Of a DNA stretch of 53,680 bases, positions 16,082-24,907 are shown one piece after another (positions within the stretch are counted from its first letter, which is position 1; each line of letters starts with the position of its first letter). A model generated the notes under the pieces. The model did not search any database. It saw only the letters and a list, made by a program, of their open reading frames with translations, and had not been told where the DNA came from. A program made the translations under genes and the position numbers. The stretch spans positions 1 through 53,680 of the forward strand of contig CADEEH010000015.1 in the NCBI GenBank assembly GCA_902826305.1, in the 5' to 3' direction. The DNA comes from an uncultured Burkholderiales bacterium. Lineage in GTDB: Bacteria; Pseudomonadota; Gammaproteobacteria; Burkholderiales; Burkholderiaceae_E.

Positions 16082-17581
16082 TCAGTCCTCGCGCAGCGCA
16101 TCGGCCCGGGTTCTCTTGACGCCGGGCAGCAGCAGCGCGCCGATCATCAGCACACACGCGAACAGCAGCCCGGCGCTGATCGGCCGTTCGACGAACGTCG
16201 TCAGGCTGCCGCCGGAGAGCAGCATCGCACGCTTGAAGTTCTCCTCGATCATCGGGCCCAGGATGAAACCGAGAACCAGCGGCGTGGCCTCGAAGCCCAG
16301 CTTGATCATCAGGTAGCCGAGCACGCCGATGCCCACCGCCAGGTGGACGTCGAGCGCGCGGTTGTTGATGCTGTAGATGCCGATCGCGCAGAAGAAGACG
16401 ATCGCCGGATAAAGCAGCCGATAGGGAACCTGCAGCAGGCGCACCCACAGGCCCACCAGCGGCAGGTTCAGGATCACCAGCATCAGGTTGCCGATCCACA
16501 TGCTGGCGATCATTCCCCAGAACAGCTTGGCGTGTTCGGTCATCACCTGCGGCCCGGGCACGACGCCCTGGATCGTCATCGCGCCGGCCATCACCGCCAT
16601 GATCGCGTTCGACGGCACCCCGAGTGTCAGCAGCGGGATGAACGAGGTCTGCGCGCCCGCGTTGTTGGCCGCCTCCGGCGCCGCGACGCCGGCGACCGCG
16701 CCCTGGCCGAACCGCTCCGGTGTCTTCGAGATCTTCTTCTCGAGTGCGTAGGCACCGAACGACGCGAGCAGCGCGCCGCCGCCCGGCAACACGCCCAGCA
16801 CCGACCCCAGCAGCGTGCCGCGGATCGTGGGTCCGGCGCTCTCGCGCAGTTCCTCGCGGGTCGGGAACAGTTCGCGCAGCGGCACCGCCTGCACGTCGCG
16901 CGGCTTGTCCTCGAGATTCAGCATGATCTCCGACAGGCCGAACAGGCCCACGGCCACCGCGACGAAATCGATGCCGTCGGACAGTTCCATCACGCCGAAG
17001 GTCAGTCGAGGCATCGGCGAGTTCGCATCGGTGCCGGCCAGTCCGGCGAACATGCCGAACGCGATCATCACGACCGCCTTGAACAGCGACCCGTTGGCCA
17101 GCACCATCGAGCAGACCAGCCCGAGCAGCAGCAGCGAGAAGTATTCGACCGGGCCGAACTTCAGCACCAGCGAGGCCAGCGCGGGACCGAACAGGACGAT
17201 CAGCACCGTGGCCACCGTGCCGGCGACGAACGAGGCGATCGCCGCGATCGCCAGCGCCGCGCCGCCACGCCCGCGCTGCGCCATCGCATAGCCGTCGAGT
17301 GTCGTCGCGACCGAGTTCGCCTCCCCGGGCAGGTTGACCAGGATCGCGGTGGTCGAGCCGCCGTACTGCGCGCCATAGTAGATGCCGGCAAGCATGATCA
17401 GTGATGTCGCCGGCGGAAGGTGGAACGTGATCGGCAGCAGCATCGCCATCGTCGCGACCGCGCCGATGCCCGGCAACACGCCGATCAGCGTGCCGAGCAG
17501 CACGCCGACGAAACAGAAGAGCAGATTCTGCGGCAGGGCTGCCACCTGCAGCCCGAGCGCGACGTTGGACAGCAGTTCCAT
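16082..17581 (-). CDS. tctA: Tripartite tricarboxylate transporter large permease TctA
   Basis: A 499-residue inner-membrane protein (family length about 500) with about 12 helices. Family-specific stretches are the first GVLLGTLIGVLPGIGAV, AGIYYGAQYGGSTTAIL, and the second GSVLGVLPGGGALLASF, plus EAANNAGAQTSFIPLLTLG. It is the sodium- or proton-driven channel that receives carboxylate ligands from Bug receptors. Start ATG 17581, 10 bases after tctB stop. It is the only TctA in the window, while there are three receptors, so it may serve several ligands. Confidence 0.95.
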   Translation of the reverse strand: MELLSNVALGLQVAALPQNLLFCFVGVLLGTLIGVLPGIGAVATMAMLLPITFHLPPATSLIMLAGIYYGAQYGGSTTAILVNLPGEANSVATTLDGYAMAQRGRGGAALAIAAIASFVAGTVATVLIVLFGPALASLVLKFGPVEYFSLLLLGLVCSMVLANGSLFKAVVMIAFGMFAGLAGTDANSPMPRLTFGVMELSDGIDFVAVAVGLFGLSEIMLNLEDKPRDVQAVPLRELFPTREELRESAGPTIRGTLLGSVLGVLPGGGALLASFGAYALEKKISKTPERFGQGAVAGVAAPEAANNAGAQTSFIPLLTLGVPSNAIMAVMAGAMTIQGVVPGPQVMTEHAKLFWGMIASMWIGNLMLVILNLPLVGLWVRLLQVPYRLLYPAIVFFCAIGIYSINNRALDVHLAVGIGVLGYLMIKLGFEATPLVLGFILGPMIEENFKRAMLLSGGSLTTFVERPISAGLLFACVLMIGALLLPGVKRTRADALRED

Positions 17582-17591
17582 CGCGGTGTCT

Positions 17592-18047
17592 TCAGCGTGG
17601 CCAGATCGGGATCGCCAGCCCGAGGCCCTTGACGAACGCGAGCGCGGCGAACGCCGCCAGGCCGATCGCGACCAGCGGCGTTTCGTGCCGCCGGCTGATC
17701 GAGCTGGCGAGGCTGGCGACCACGGTCGACAGCAGCACCGCGACGACGATGCCGAAGCGGTCGACGGTGGCACCGAACAGCATCACCGCCGCCGAAACCA
17801 GCACCAGCGGTCGCCACCCGATCGTCGCGCGAACCGGCAGCGACCGGCGTGCGCCGGTGACCGCCATGCCGACGCCGGCGATGACCAGGAACCAGGCCAG
17901 CGCCCGGGGCACGTAGCCGGGTCCCATCTCGGTCGCGGTGCCGATCTCCAGGTCGCCGACCGCGGCCAGGCAGATGCCGCCGAGCACGACGACGAACAGG
18001 CCGGCGAGGAACTCGTTGCGTGCGAACAGGGCCTGCAGCATCGACAT
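17592..18047 (-). CDS. tctB: Tripartite tricarboxylate transporter small subunit TctB
   Basis: A 151-residue protein with four hydrophobic segments, as usual for TctB. EIGTATEMGPGYVPRALAWFLVIAGVGM near residues 35-62 matches the family's GPGxxP region. ATG at 18047 is chosen; GTG immediately upstream (18050) and ATG at 18041 are alternatives. It is flanked by tctC 11 bases upstream and tctA 10 bases downstream in the order C-B-A, which is the standard order. Confidence 0.9.
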   Translation of the reverse strand: MSMLQALFARNEFLAGLFVVVLGGICLAAVGDLEIGTATEMGPGYVPRALAWFLVIAGVGMAVTGARRSLPVRATIGWRPLVLVSAAVMLFGATVDRFGIVVAVLLSTVVASLASSISRRHETPLVAIGLAAFAALAFVKGLGLAIPIWPR

Positions 18048-18058
18048 CACACGCGCCG

Positions 18059-19051
18059 CTACTTCTGCTGCGCGCCGGCTTCGATGATCAGCGGCCGCCA
18101 GACCTCGATCTGCGTCTCGACGAACTTGCCGTAGTCGGCGCTGGTCATCACCCGTGTCTCCACGCCCCAGCCGCCGAGTTTTTCCTTGATCGCCGGCTGC
18201 GCGACCGCATCGGCCACCGCGGCGTGGATCTTCTTCGTCAGGTCATCGGGCATGCCGGCCGGACCCGATACGCCGAGCCAGTTCTCCAGCACGATGTCGA
18301 TGCCCTGCTCGCGGAAGGTGGGCACGTCGGGTGCCTGCGAGATCCGCTGCGGCGCGGCCACGCCGACGGCGATCGCCTCACCGGCCTTGAGCATCGGCAC
18401 GTTCTGCGCGAGCAGGTCGTAGTAGGTCTTCAGCACGCCGGCCTTGAAGTCCTGGATCGCCGGCGCGCTGCCCTTGTACGGAACGTGTGTCAGGGAGATC
18501 CCGGCCTTCTTCTTCACCGCCTCGCCCAGGATGTGCGTGATCGAGCCGACACCCGAGGAGCCGTAGCTCATCTTCGGGTCCTTCTTCGCCAGCTCGATGA
18601 AGGCCTTCATGTCCTTGACGCCGAGCGAGGGCTGCACCATCAGCCCCGGTGCCGACGCACCGATGTAGGCGACGTGGGTGAAGTCCTTGATCGGGTCGTA
18701 CGGAATCTTCGTGAACTGCGTCGGCGCGATCGTGAACGGTGCATTGTTGGCGAGGATCAGCGTGTAGCCGTCCGGCGGTTCCTTCTTCACCAGGTCGCCG
18801 GCGAGGGTGCCGCCGGCACCCGGTCGGTTGTCGACCAGGAACTGCTGGCCGAGTTTCTCGCTCAGATGCTGGCCGATCAGGCGCGCGACGATGTCGCTGG
18901 TGCCTCCGGGCGGGAAGCTGACGATGATCCGGACCGGCTTGGACGGCCAACTCCCGGCCTGGGCCCAGGCGACCGCGGGCACGGTGGCGGCGAGGGCGAG
19001 ACCGGCGGCGAACAGGCGGCGGCGCATCGGGGAACTGGCGGTCGTCGGCAT
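18059..19051 (-). CDS. tctC: Tripartite tricarboxylate transporter receptor TctC (Bug family)
   Basis: Periplasmic receptor of 330 residues. Signal peptide RRRLFAAGLALAATVPAVAWAQ with arginines in front. Bug landmarks: WPSKPVRIIVSFPPGGTSD, VDNRPGAGGTLAG, DGYTLILANN, THVPYKGSAPAIQDF. ATG at 19051 with AGGACATCCGTC upstream; an in-frame ATG further up (19105) lies in the regulatory region. First gene of the tctCBA-sbp-uraDH operon and divergent from a LysR regulator, so probably controlled by it. The ligand may be a nitrogen-rich carboxylate given the downstream ureide enzymes (inference). Confidence 0.93.
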   Translation of the reverse strand: MPTTASSPMRRRLFAAGLALAATVPAVAWAQAGSWPSKPVRIIVSFPPGGTSDIVARLIGQHLSEKLGQQFLVDNRPGAGGTLAGDLVKKEPPDGYTLILANNAPFTIAPTQFTKIPYDPIKDFTHVAYIGASAPGLMVQPSLGVKDMKAFIELAKKDPKMSYGSSGVGSITHILGEAVKKKAGISLTHVPYKGSAPAIQDFKAGVLKTYYDLLAQNVPMLKAGEAIAVGVAAPQRISQAPDVPTFREQGIDIVLENWLGVSGPAGMPDDLTKKIHAAVADAVAQPAIKEKLGGWGVETRVMTSADYGKFVETQIEVWRPLIIEAGAQQK

Positions 19052-19071
19052 GACGGATGTCCTGTTGGGCA

Positions 19072-19092
19072 CTAGGGATGACCTCATCCTAG
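19072..19092. promoter_or_regulatory. Near-perfect palindrome in the tctC/LysR spacer
   Basis: CTAGGGATGA (19072-19081) and TCATCCTAG (19084-19092) form an inverted repeat with one extra G on the left arm. It lies 21 bases upstream of tctC and could bind a repressor or be part of the LysR site. Confidence 0.4.
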
Positions 19093-19136
19093 AAATCATC
19101 ACCATTGCCGTCCATCACCTCCTTGGCATCCGACCG

Positions 19137-19151
19137 TACTGAAAACCAGTA
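19137..19151. promoter_or_regulatory. Candidate LysR operator
   Basis: TACTG-AAAAC-CAGTA is a perfect 5-base inverted repeat centred 60-odd bases upstream of the LysR start and about 95 bases upstream of tctC. Position and size fit an autoregulatory LysR recognition site. Not experimentally supported. Confidence 0.45.
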
Positions 19152-19213
19152 TGCTCGAAGGTCATCCCGCGCAACCCCTTCACTGCCGTGCCCCCCGGCC
19201 GGAGACACCGTCG

Positions 19214-20158
19214 ATGCGACACTCCCTCGTGCCCGCCAGCCTGCGTTACATCGACCAGGTCGCGCGATCCGGTTCGATCCAGAAGGCGGCCCGCGAGTTG
19301 CACGTCGCCGCCTCCGCGATCAACCGGCAGATCCTGCAGATCGAGCAGGAGCTCGGGGTGCCGCTGTTCGAGCGGCTGCCTCGCGGCATGCGGCTGACCG
19401 TCTCGGGAGACGCGGTCGTGACCCTGACGCGGCGCTGGCGCGACGAGGAACGTCGGGTGGTCGCCGAGGTGCGTCGCCTGCAGGGTGTGACCCAGGGGCG
19501 GGTCGCACTGATCGCGATGGACAGTCACGCGACCAGTTTCCTGCCCGCGCTGGTCAGCGAACTCGCCGAGTCGCATCCGCTGGTGTCGCTGTCGATCGAG
19601 TTCGCGACCCCCAGCGATGCCGAGTCGGCCCTGCTGGCCGGCAAGGCCGACCTGGCGGCGATCTTCAACCTGCCGCCGCGCCGCGAACTGCTGACCCTGT
19701 GGAAACGGGACCTGCCGCTCGGTTGTGTGGTCGCGCCGGGGCATCCCCTCGCTTCGCGGGCCACCGTCAGCCTGCAGGAGGCGGCATCCCATACGATCGC
19801 CCTGCAAAGCAAGGCGTTGTCGATCCGACGCTACCTCGAAGCGCAGTACAGCTGGCTGTTCGGCGAAGCCCGCCGGCATGTCGAGACCAACTCGCTGCAT
19901 CTGGTCAAGCAGCTGGCGCGCGGCGGACGCCACGTCGCGTTCACCTCCGAGCTGGACGCGGCGCCGGAACTGATCGAAGGCAGCCTGTGTTTCGTTCCGG
20001 TTCGCGACCAGGGGGCCGAGCCGCAGACGATCAGCATCGCGGTCGACGCCGCGAAGCCGACACGGCCTACGGTGAAACTGGTCGCCGACCGCCTGGCCGA
20101 CGCCGCACAGCGCTGCCTCGACCAGGCCCGGGAAGCGCAGGCGGCCGCCCGGCGCTGA
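19214..20158 (+). CDS. LysR-type transcriptional regulator
   Basis: A 314-residue DNA-binding regulator. N-terminal winged HTH at residues 5-62 (SLRYIDQVARSGSIQKAARELHVAASAINRQI split over two helices) and a periplasmic-binding-like effector domain from about residue 90, with GRVALIAMDSHATSF opening the first lobe. ATG at 19214 has GGAGACACCGTCG upstream; an in-frame ATG 63 bases earlier (19151) falls on the palindrome and is less likely. Divergent from tctC, the classic layout for local control of that operon by the imported substrate. Confidence 0.9.
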   Translation: MRHSLVPASLRYIDQVARSGSIQKAARELHVAASAINRQILQIEQELGVPLFERLPRGMRLTVSGDAVVTLTRRWRDEERRVVAEVRRLQGVTQGRVALIAMDSHATSFLPALVSELAESHPLVSLSIEFATPSDAESALLAGKADLAAIFNLPPRRELLTLWKRDLPLGCVVAPGHPLASRATVSLQEAASHTIALQSKALSIRRYLEAQYSWLFGEARRHVETNSLHLVKQLARGGRHVAFTSELDAAPELIEGSLCFVPVRDQGAEPQTISIAVDAAKPTRPTVKLVADRLADAAQRCLDQAREAQAAARR

Positions 20159-20185
20159 GCGCAGCGGGTGACCCGACGCGCCCGA

Positions 20186-22120
20186 TCAGGCCTCGGTCGT
20201 GCGCCGCTTGCGCAGGCGGGTGAGCAGCGAGGTCGGCAGGCTGTAGAAGGTCAGTGCCTTGAGCAGCGACGGCGGGTGCGTGGCGATGACACGGTGCCTG
20301 AGCAGCGCAAGCGCCTCGCGGCGGTGGCCGGTCTGCACGGCATGGGCGACCAGCGACTTGAAGTAGCTGCGCAGATAGTTCACGGCACCGGGGCGCAGAT
20401 GGTCAGGGAACGAGCGTGACGCGAGCCGCTCGTCGAGCCGCCGGAAGAACGGCAGCGGCCTGGTGTCGACCCGCACGCGGCTCAACCGCGAGCCCTGGTT
20501 GCCATCGCGGTAGACGACCAGCGTGCGCAGGTCGGCGGCGACCGGCGCGGCCTCGGACGCACGAAAGATCACTTCGAGGTCCTCGCCCAGCTGTTCACCG
20601 ACCGGGAACTTCAAGCGCTCGCGTTCGATCAGATCGCGACGGATGACGACCGAACACATGAAACAGTAGTGCCCGACCGACATCAGGCGGTAGAAGTCGT
20701 CGACAACGAACGGGTCGAGCCGGCGCTCGAAGTTCCAGTCGCCCGCCACTTCGGTGCGCTGCCCGTCGTCGTCCTCGAGGAGATAACGGGTCGTCACCAT
20801 CCCCGCCCGCGGGAAACGCACGATCATCGCCTGGACCGCTTCGATGTAGCCGGGCAACCAGTAGTCGTCCGAATCGAGGAAAGCGAGCCAGTCACCCGTC
20901 GCCTCGGCGAGCCCGACGTTGCGCGCCGACGAGACGCCGCCGTTGGTCTTGCGGATCAGTCGCACCCTCGGGTCGTCGATCGACTCGACGATCGCCGGAC
21001 CCTGGTCGCGTGAACCGTCATCGATGACAAGCACCTCGACCACACCCGGGCCGTTGTCCAGCGCCGAGCGGATCGCCTTCTCGACGAAAGGCGCCTTGTC
21101 GTAGAGCGGCATGATCACGGAGATCCGCGCCGGTCCCTGCGGCTCGCCCGAATCGGCCCGCCCGTGTGCGGTCGGTGACCCGGCGCGAGTCGTTTCGGCC
21201 AGCGGCGCCGGGCCCGGATCCGCCGCCAGATTGCCAGCGATCGGCCGTTCGCCCGCTGCCGGCTGCTGGTGTCGCCAGCGCCACATGCCATCGATACGGC
21301 CCGCGACCGCCGCCGTGCCGAACACCAGACCCGCGATCGGATGCTCGCTGAACACCCCGTTGACCAGCGGTCCCAGCAGGCCGCGGCCGATCACGCCGGC
21401 CTTGAGCCGGTGCTTCGCGTAGAGAGCACCGACACCCCGCTGACGCTGGCGAAGGCTGCGCCAGGTCGAGCGGCTCAGTGCCGGCAGGTGCGCGTCGTGA
21501 TGATGGTGCACCCGGGCCGAACGCAACGGGCGGACGACCGCGCCGGCGTCGAGCACTCGGATCATCAGGTCGGTCTCTTCACCCGCGCCGTAGTAGCGTC
21601 CGACACCGATCTGCGGATCGAAGCCGCCGACGCCTCGGACCACCGACCGCTTCAGGAACAGCGCGATCGAACTGGCATCCCCGCCGCGAAAGGCGCGGAA
21701 GGTCTCCGCCGTCAGTGGCCGTGCGGAAGGATCGTTCGCAACCGACTCCGGGACCGCCTCGACCCAGCGAGCGATCCAGCCGTCGACCTCCGGATGCACA
21801 CGGGCCGCCTCGATCACCCGCGCCAGGCAGTCCGTCTCGTACCAGCAGTCGTCATCGGGAAACGCGACCCAGTCGCCCCGTGCGGCCTCGATGCCCTGGT
21901 TGCGGGCCGCCGACAGGTTCGGCATCGGCGCGCGCAGATGAAGCAGCGGCACGCCCGCGGCCCGGACCGGCTCGAGCATCGGTGCGACACGATCGTCCGG
22001 ATTCTGGTCGACGACGATCAGTTCGAAATCGCGGCAGGACTGCGCCAGCAGCGATGCCAGCATCGGTCCGAGCACGTCGGAACGCCCGTAGGTCGCGAGG
22101 ACCAGCGAGAACTGGGGCAT
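20186..22120 (-). CDS. Tandem two-domain family 2 glycosyltransferase
   Basis: A 644-residue cytosolic or membrane-associated enzyme with two complete GT2 (GT-A) domains. Domain one begins MPQFSLVLATYGR and has its metal motif in FPDDDCW (D89-D91) and the acceptor-side GAGEETDLMIR (about 178-188). A low-complexity linker (about 285-330) leads to domain two, RISVIMPLYDKAPFVEKAI, with IDDGS and the metal motif FLDSDDYW (D416-D419). Start ATG at 22120 was chosen because the domain begins there; 76 upstream in-frame residues are non-conserved. Such proteins polymerise or decorate surface glycans with alternating sugars. No polysaccharide cluster surrounds it; an orphan. Confidence 0.85.
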   Translation of the reverse strand: MPQFSLVLATYGRSDVLGPMLASLLAQSCRDFELIVVDQNPDDRVAPMLEPVRAAGVPLLHLRAPMPNLSAARNQGIEAARGDWVAFPDDDCWYETDCLARVIEAARVHPEVDGWIARWVEAVPESVANDPSARPLTAETFRAFRGGDASSIALFLKRSVVRGVGGFDPQIGVGRYYGAGEETDLMIRVLDAGAVVRPLRSARVHHHHDAHLPALSRSTWRSLRQRQRGVGALYAKHRLKAGVIGRGLLGPLVNGVFSEHPIAGLVFGTAAVAGRIDGMWRWRHQQPAAGERPIAGNLAADPGPAPLAETTRAGSPTAHGRADSGEPQGPARISVIMPLYDKAPFVEKAIRSALDNGPGVVEVLVIDDGSRDQGPAIVESIDDPRVRLIRKTNGGVSSARNVGLAEATGDWLAFLDSDDYWLPGYIEAVQAMIVRFPRAGMVTTRYLLEDDDGQRTEVAGDWNFERRLDPFVVDDFYRLMSVGHYCFMCSVVIRRDLIERERLKFPVGEQLGEDLEVIFRASEAAPVAADLRTLVVYRDGNQGSRLSRVRVDTRPLPFFRRLDERLASRSFPDHLRPGAVNYLRSYFKSLVAHAVQTGHRREALALLRHRVIATHPPSLLKALTFYSLPTSLLTRLRKRRTTEA

Positions 22121-22660
22121 GGGCGAGGTCGAAGTATGCGGCGAGGCTGGCAACACGAGCAATGGCTTGGCAACGCGCGGATGGCGTCGGTCCCGGACCC
22201 GGTACCGCGGCCGTGACCTGCGACACATCGCCGGACCCGCAACATCCCAACGTGGAATGATGGCGCGGAATGTGCGCGAGAACGGTGACACTTTCCTGGT
22301 AAATCTAACATCCCGCCGCGGGTCGATCCCTCGGACCGGCCCGGGCATCGCGTCGTGTGGAATTCCGCGCAGGTGCCACGCCGGAAAGTGGGTGGCAGCG
22401 CCCGCACCGCGGCAGGCCCGGTGGATGGCTCGATCACCGGTTGTCGGCCCACGTTACAACATGAGGGCCTGTCAACGCCATGGCGCTCGCGCCGCTGCAA
22501 GCCGATATCGGACCGTCGGTCGGTCGTGCCGACGAATCCGTGACAGGTGTCATGCGCGCCGTTCAAGCGGCCTGCCAAAGTGTCGAAACCATCGTGACCG
22601 GGTCGTCCCTGTGCGCCCGACCGGCGCGGCGGATCCGTCGACTCCAGGCAGAAGCACTCG
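22121..22660. other. Gene-free divergent spacer between the glycosyltransferase and the diguanylate cyclase
   Basis: No credible gene in 540 bases. It includes an AT-richer patch around 22285-22313 that is the best place for promoters, and otherwise GC-rich sequence with no clear terminator. Open frames across it are low-complexity Arg-rich shadows. Confidence 0.5.
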
Positions 22661-23791
22661 ATGCGTCCCATGATCGCCCGGATCTCCGACCTGCTGTTCG
22701 GCATCGATCCGACGCTGCGGCCTGGCACGGCGCTCACCCTGGTCAGCGCCGGGGTCTATGCATTGAGCCTGCTGATGCTCTGGCACAGCGTCCGTGCAGG
22801 CATGGTCGACCCGACCGCGGCCGGCCGGCTGACGCTGCTCGCGATGGCCGGATCGACGTCGTTCTACCTGATGTTGCGAAGCGGTCGCACCGCACGCCTT
22901 CGCGATCCGACCGTCTCGATGGTCCAGATGACCTTCGCGGTCGTCTCGCTGATGCTGGCCTACATGATCTGCCCGCACGTCCGGGGCATGCTGCTGATGG
23001 TGGTCGCGCTGGTCCTGGTCTTCGGCGCGTTCAACCTGTCGCCCGGACAGTGCCGTCGCCTCGGCCTGTTCAGCGTCGCGGCGCTCGGTGGTGCGATGGT
23101 GTATTCGATGTCGATCGATCCGATGCGGTTCGAGGCCTTCATCGAGATCCACCATCTCGTGTTCGCCTCGACGGTGTTGCCGACGATCGCGTTTCTCGCC
23201 GGCCGACTGAGCGCCCTGCGCTCGACGCAGTTGCAGCAGAAGCGCGAACTGCGCGACGCGCTCGAACTGCTGCGACAGAAGGCGCATCGCGACGAACTGA
23301 CCGGACTGCCGAATCGCCATCACGTGTTCGACTGGATCGCGGCCGTGGACACACAGGCGGCGACGTTGTGGGTGGCGCTGATCGATCTCGATCACTTCAA
23401 GCGGATCAACGATGGCCACGGGCATGCGGTCGGAGACGCGGTGCTGCGGACGTTCGCGACCGTGTCGGGCGGCCTGATCGAGCCGCAGGACCTGCTGGCG
23501 CGCTGGGGCGGCGAGGAGTTCCTGCTGCTGATGCCCCGGCGCGACGAAGCGCAGGCGATGGTGCTGCTGCAGCGCCTGCGAGGCGCGATGAAGGATGCCC
23601 GTTCCTGGCGGCAGTGCCCGGTGCAGGCGACCTTTTCCTGCGGCCTGGCCCTGCACCGGCCCGGCGAGCCGATCGATCGCACGATCCAGCGCGCCGACCG
23701 TGCGTTGTATCGGGCCAAACATGACGGACGCGACAGGATCGCATCGGAGCGCGACGAGTGTTTCATCGAGGAGACGGATCCGGTGATCTGA
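22661..23791 (+). CDS. Membrane-bound GGDEF diguanylate cyclase
   Basis: A 376-residue inner-membrane protein. About five to six hydrophobic segments fill residues 23-185, without a recognised sensor domain, followed by a short coiled-coil-like linker (TQLQQKRELRDALELLRQKAHRDELTGLPNR divided at residue 208) and the cyclase domain. Active-site motif RWGGEEF (G283-F287) and DLDHFKRINDGHGH are intact, so c-di-GMP synthesis is expected. The inhibitory I-site RxxD is replaced by EPQD (274-277), so product inhibition is probably absent. Monocistronic. Confidence 0.9.
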   Translation: MRPMIARISDLLFGIDPTLRPGTALTLVSAGVYALSLLMLWHSVRAGMVDPTAAGRLTLLAMAGSTSFYLMLRSGRTARLRDPTVSMVQMTFAVVSLMLAYMICPHVRGMLLMVVALVLVFGAFNLSPGQCRRLGLFSVAALGGAMVYSMSIDPMRFEAFIEIHHLVFASTVLPTIAFLAGRLSALRSTQLQQKRELRDALELLRQKAHRDELTGLPNRHHVFDWIAAVDTQAATLWVALIDLDHFKRINDGHGHAVGDAVLRTFATVSGGLIEPQDLLARWGGEEFLLLMPRRDEAQAMVLLQRLRGAMKDARSWRQCPVQATFSCGLALHRPGEPIDRTIQRADRALYRAKHDGRDRIASERDECFIEETDPVI

Positions 23792-23863
23792 GCGCGGGCG
23801 GTATGATGCGGATCACCGGGACCCGATCCCGGATCCTCCCGTTCCCTCCGCAGAGCATCCACC

Positions 23864-24895
23864 GTGCCCCACACCATTCCCGCCACGCTGATTCCCGGCG
23901 ACGGCATCGGCCCCGAGATCGTCGATGCCACCGTCTCCGTCCTGTCCGCCCTCGGTGCACCGTTCGAGTGGGACCGGTGCATCGCCGGCCTCGAAGGGGT
24001 GACCAAGGCGGGTGATCCGCTGCCCGACGCAACGCTGGACAGCATCCGGCGCACCAGGTTGGCGCTCAAGGGCCCGCTGGAGACGCCCTCGGGCGGGGGT
24101 TATCGCAGCAGCAACGTCCGCCTGCGCGAGGCGTTCAAGCTCTACGCGAACCTGCGCCCGGCGCGCACGATCATCCCCGGCGGTCGCTTCGACAAGGTCG
24201 ACCTGGTCGTCGTCCGCGAGAACCTCGAAGGCCTGTACATCGGCCACGAGCACTACGTGCAGATCGACGACGATCCGCATGCGGTCGCGATGGCCACCGG
24301 CATCAACACGCGCCAGGGTTGCCGGCGACTGCTGGAATTCGCGTTCGAGCATGCGATCGCCACCGGTCGGCGCAAGGTGACGGTGGTGCACAAGGCCAAC
24401 ATCATGAAGGCGCTGACCGGCATCTTCCTGGAGACCGCCCAGCAGATGCACGCGCAGAAGTATCGTCACCGCATCGCGATGGAGGCGGTGATCGTCGACG
24501 CCTGTGCGATGAAGCTGGTGCTCAATCCGTGGCAGTTCGACGTGATCGTCACGACCAATCTGTTCGGCGACATCCTGTCGGACCTGGTCGCGGGTCTGGT
24601 GGGCGGCCTGGGCATGGCACCCGGCGCCAACATCGGCGCCGATGCGGCGATCTTCGAGGCGGTCCACGGCTCGGCGCCGGACATCGCCGGCAAGGGCGTC
24701 GCCAATCCGATCGCGCTGCTGCTCGCCGCGGCGATGATGCTCGATCACTGCCGGCTCGGCGCGATGGCCACGACACTGCGCGAGGCGATCGACGCGACGC
24801 TGAACCAGGACAACGTGCGCACGACGGACCTCGGTGGCACCGCCGGCACCGCGGAGTTCACGCGGGCCCTGATGGCGCGGGTCAAGGCCGGTTGA
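23864..24895 (+). CDS. Isocitrate/isopropylmalate dehydrogenase family enzyme, NAD-isocitrate dehydrogenase-like
   Basis: Cytosolic beta-decarboxylating dehydrogenase, 343 residues. IPGDGIGPEIV opens the fold; substrate-site LETPSGGGYRSSNVRLREAF with ANLRPAR carries the serine/arginine set typical of isocitrate rather than isopropylmalate; VHKANIMK has the catalytic lysine; metal site in TTNLFGDILSD; ends with the nucleotide loop VHGSAPDIAGKGVANP. The start is GTG at 23864; no other good start in frame. Followed at 12 bases by an HpcH/HpaI aldolase, so both may work on a 2-hydroxydiacid. Tartrate- or homoisocitrate-type activity remains possible. Confidence 0.85.
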   Translation: MPHTIPATLIPGDGIGPEIVDATVSVLSALGAPFEWDRCIAGLEGVTKAGDPLPDATLDSIRRTRLALKGPLETPSGGGYRSSNVRLREAFKLYANLRPARTIIPGGRFDKVDLVVVRENLEGLYIGHEHYVQIDDDPHAVAMATGINTRQGCRRLLEFAFEHAIATGRRKVTVVHKANIMKALTGIFLETAQQMHAQKYRHRIAMEAVIVDACAMKLVLNPWQFDVIVTTNLFGDILSDLVAGLVGGLGMAPGANIGADAAIFEAVHGSAPDIAGKGVANPIALLLAAAMMLDHCRLGAMATTLREAIDATLNQDNVRTTDLGGTAGTAEFTRALMARVKAG

Positions 24896-24907
24896 ACGGG
24901 GAAGGTG

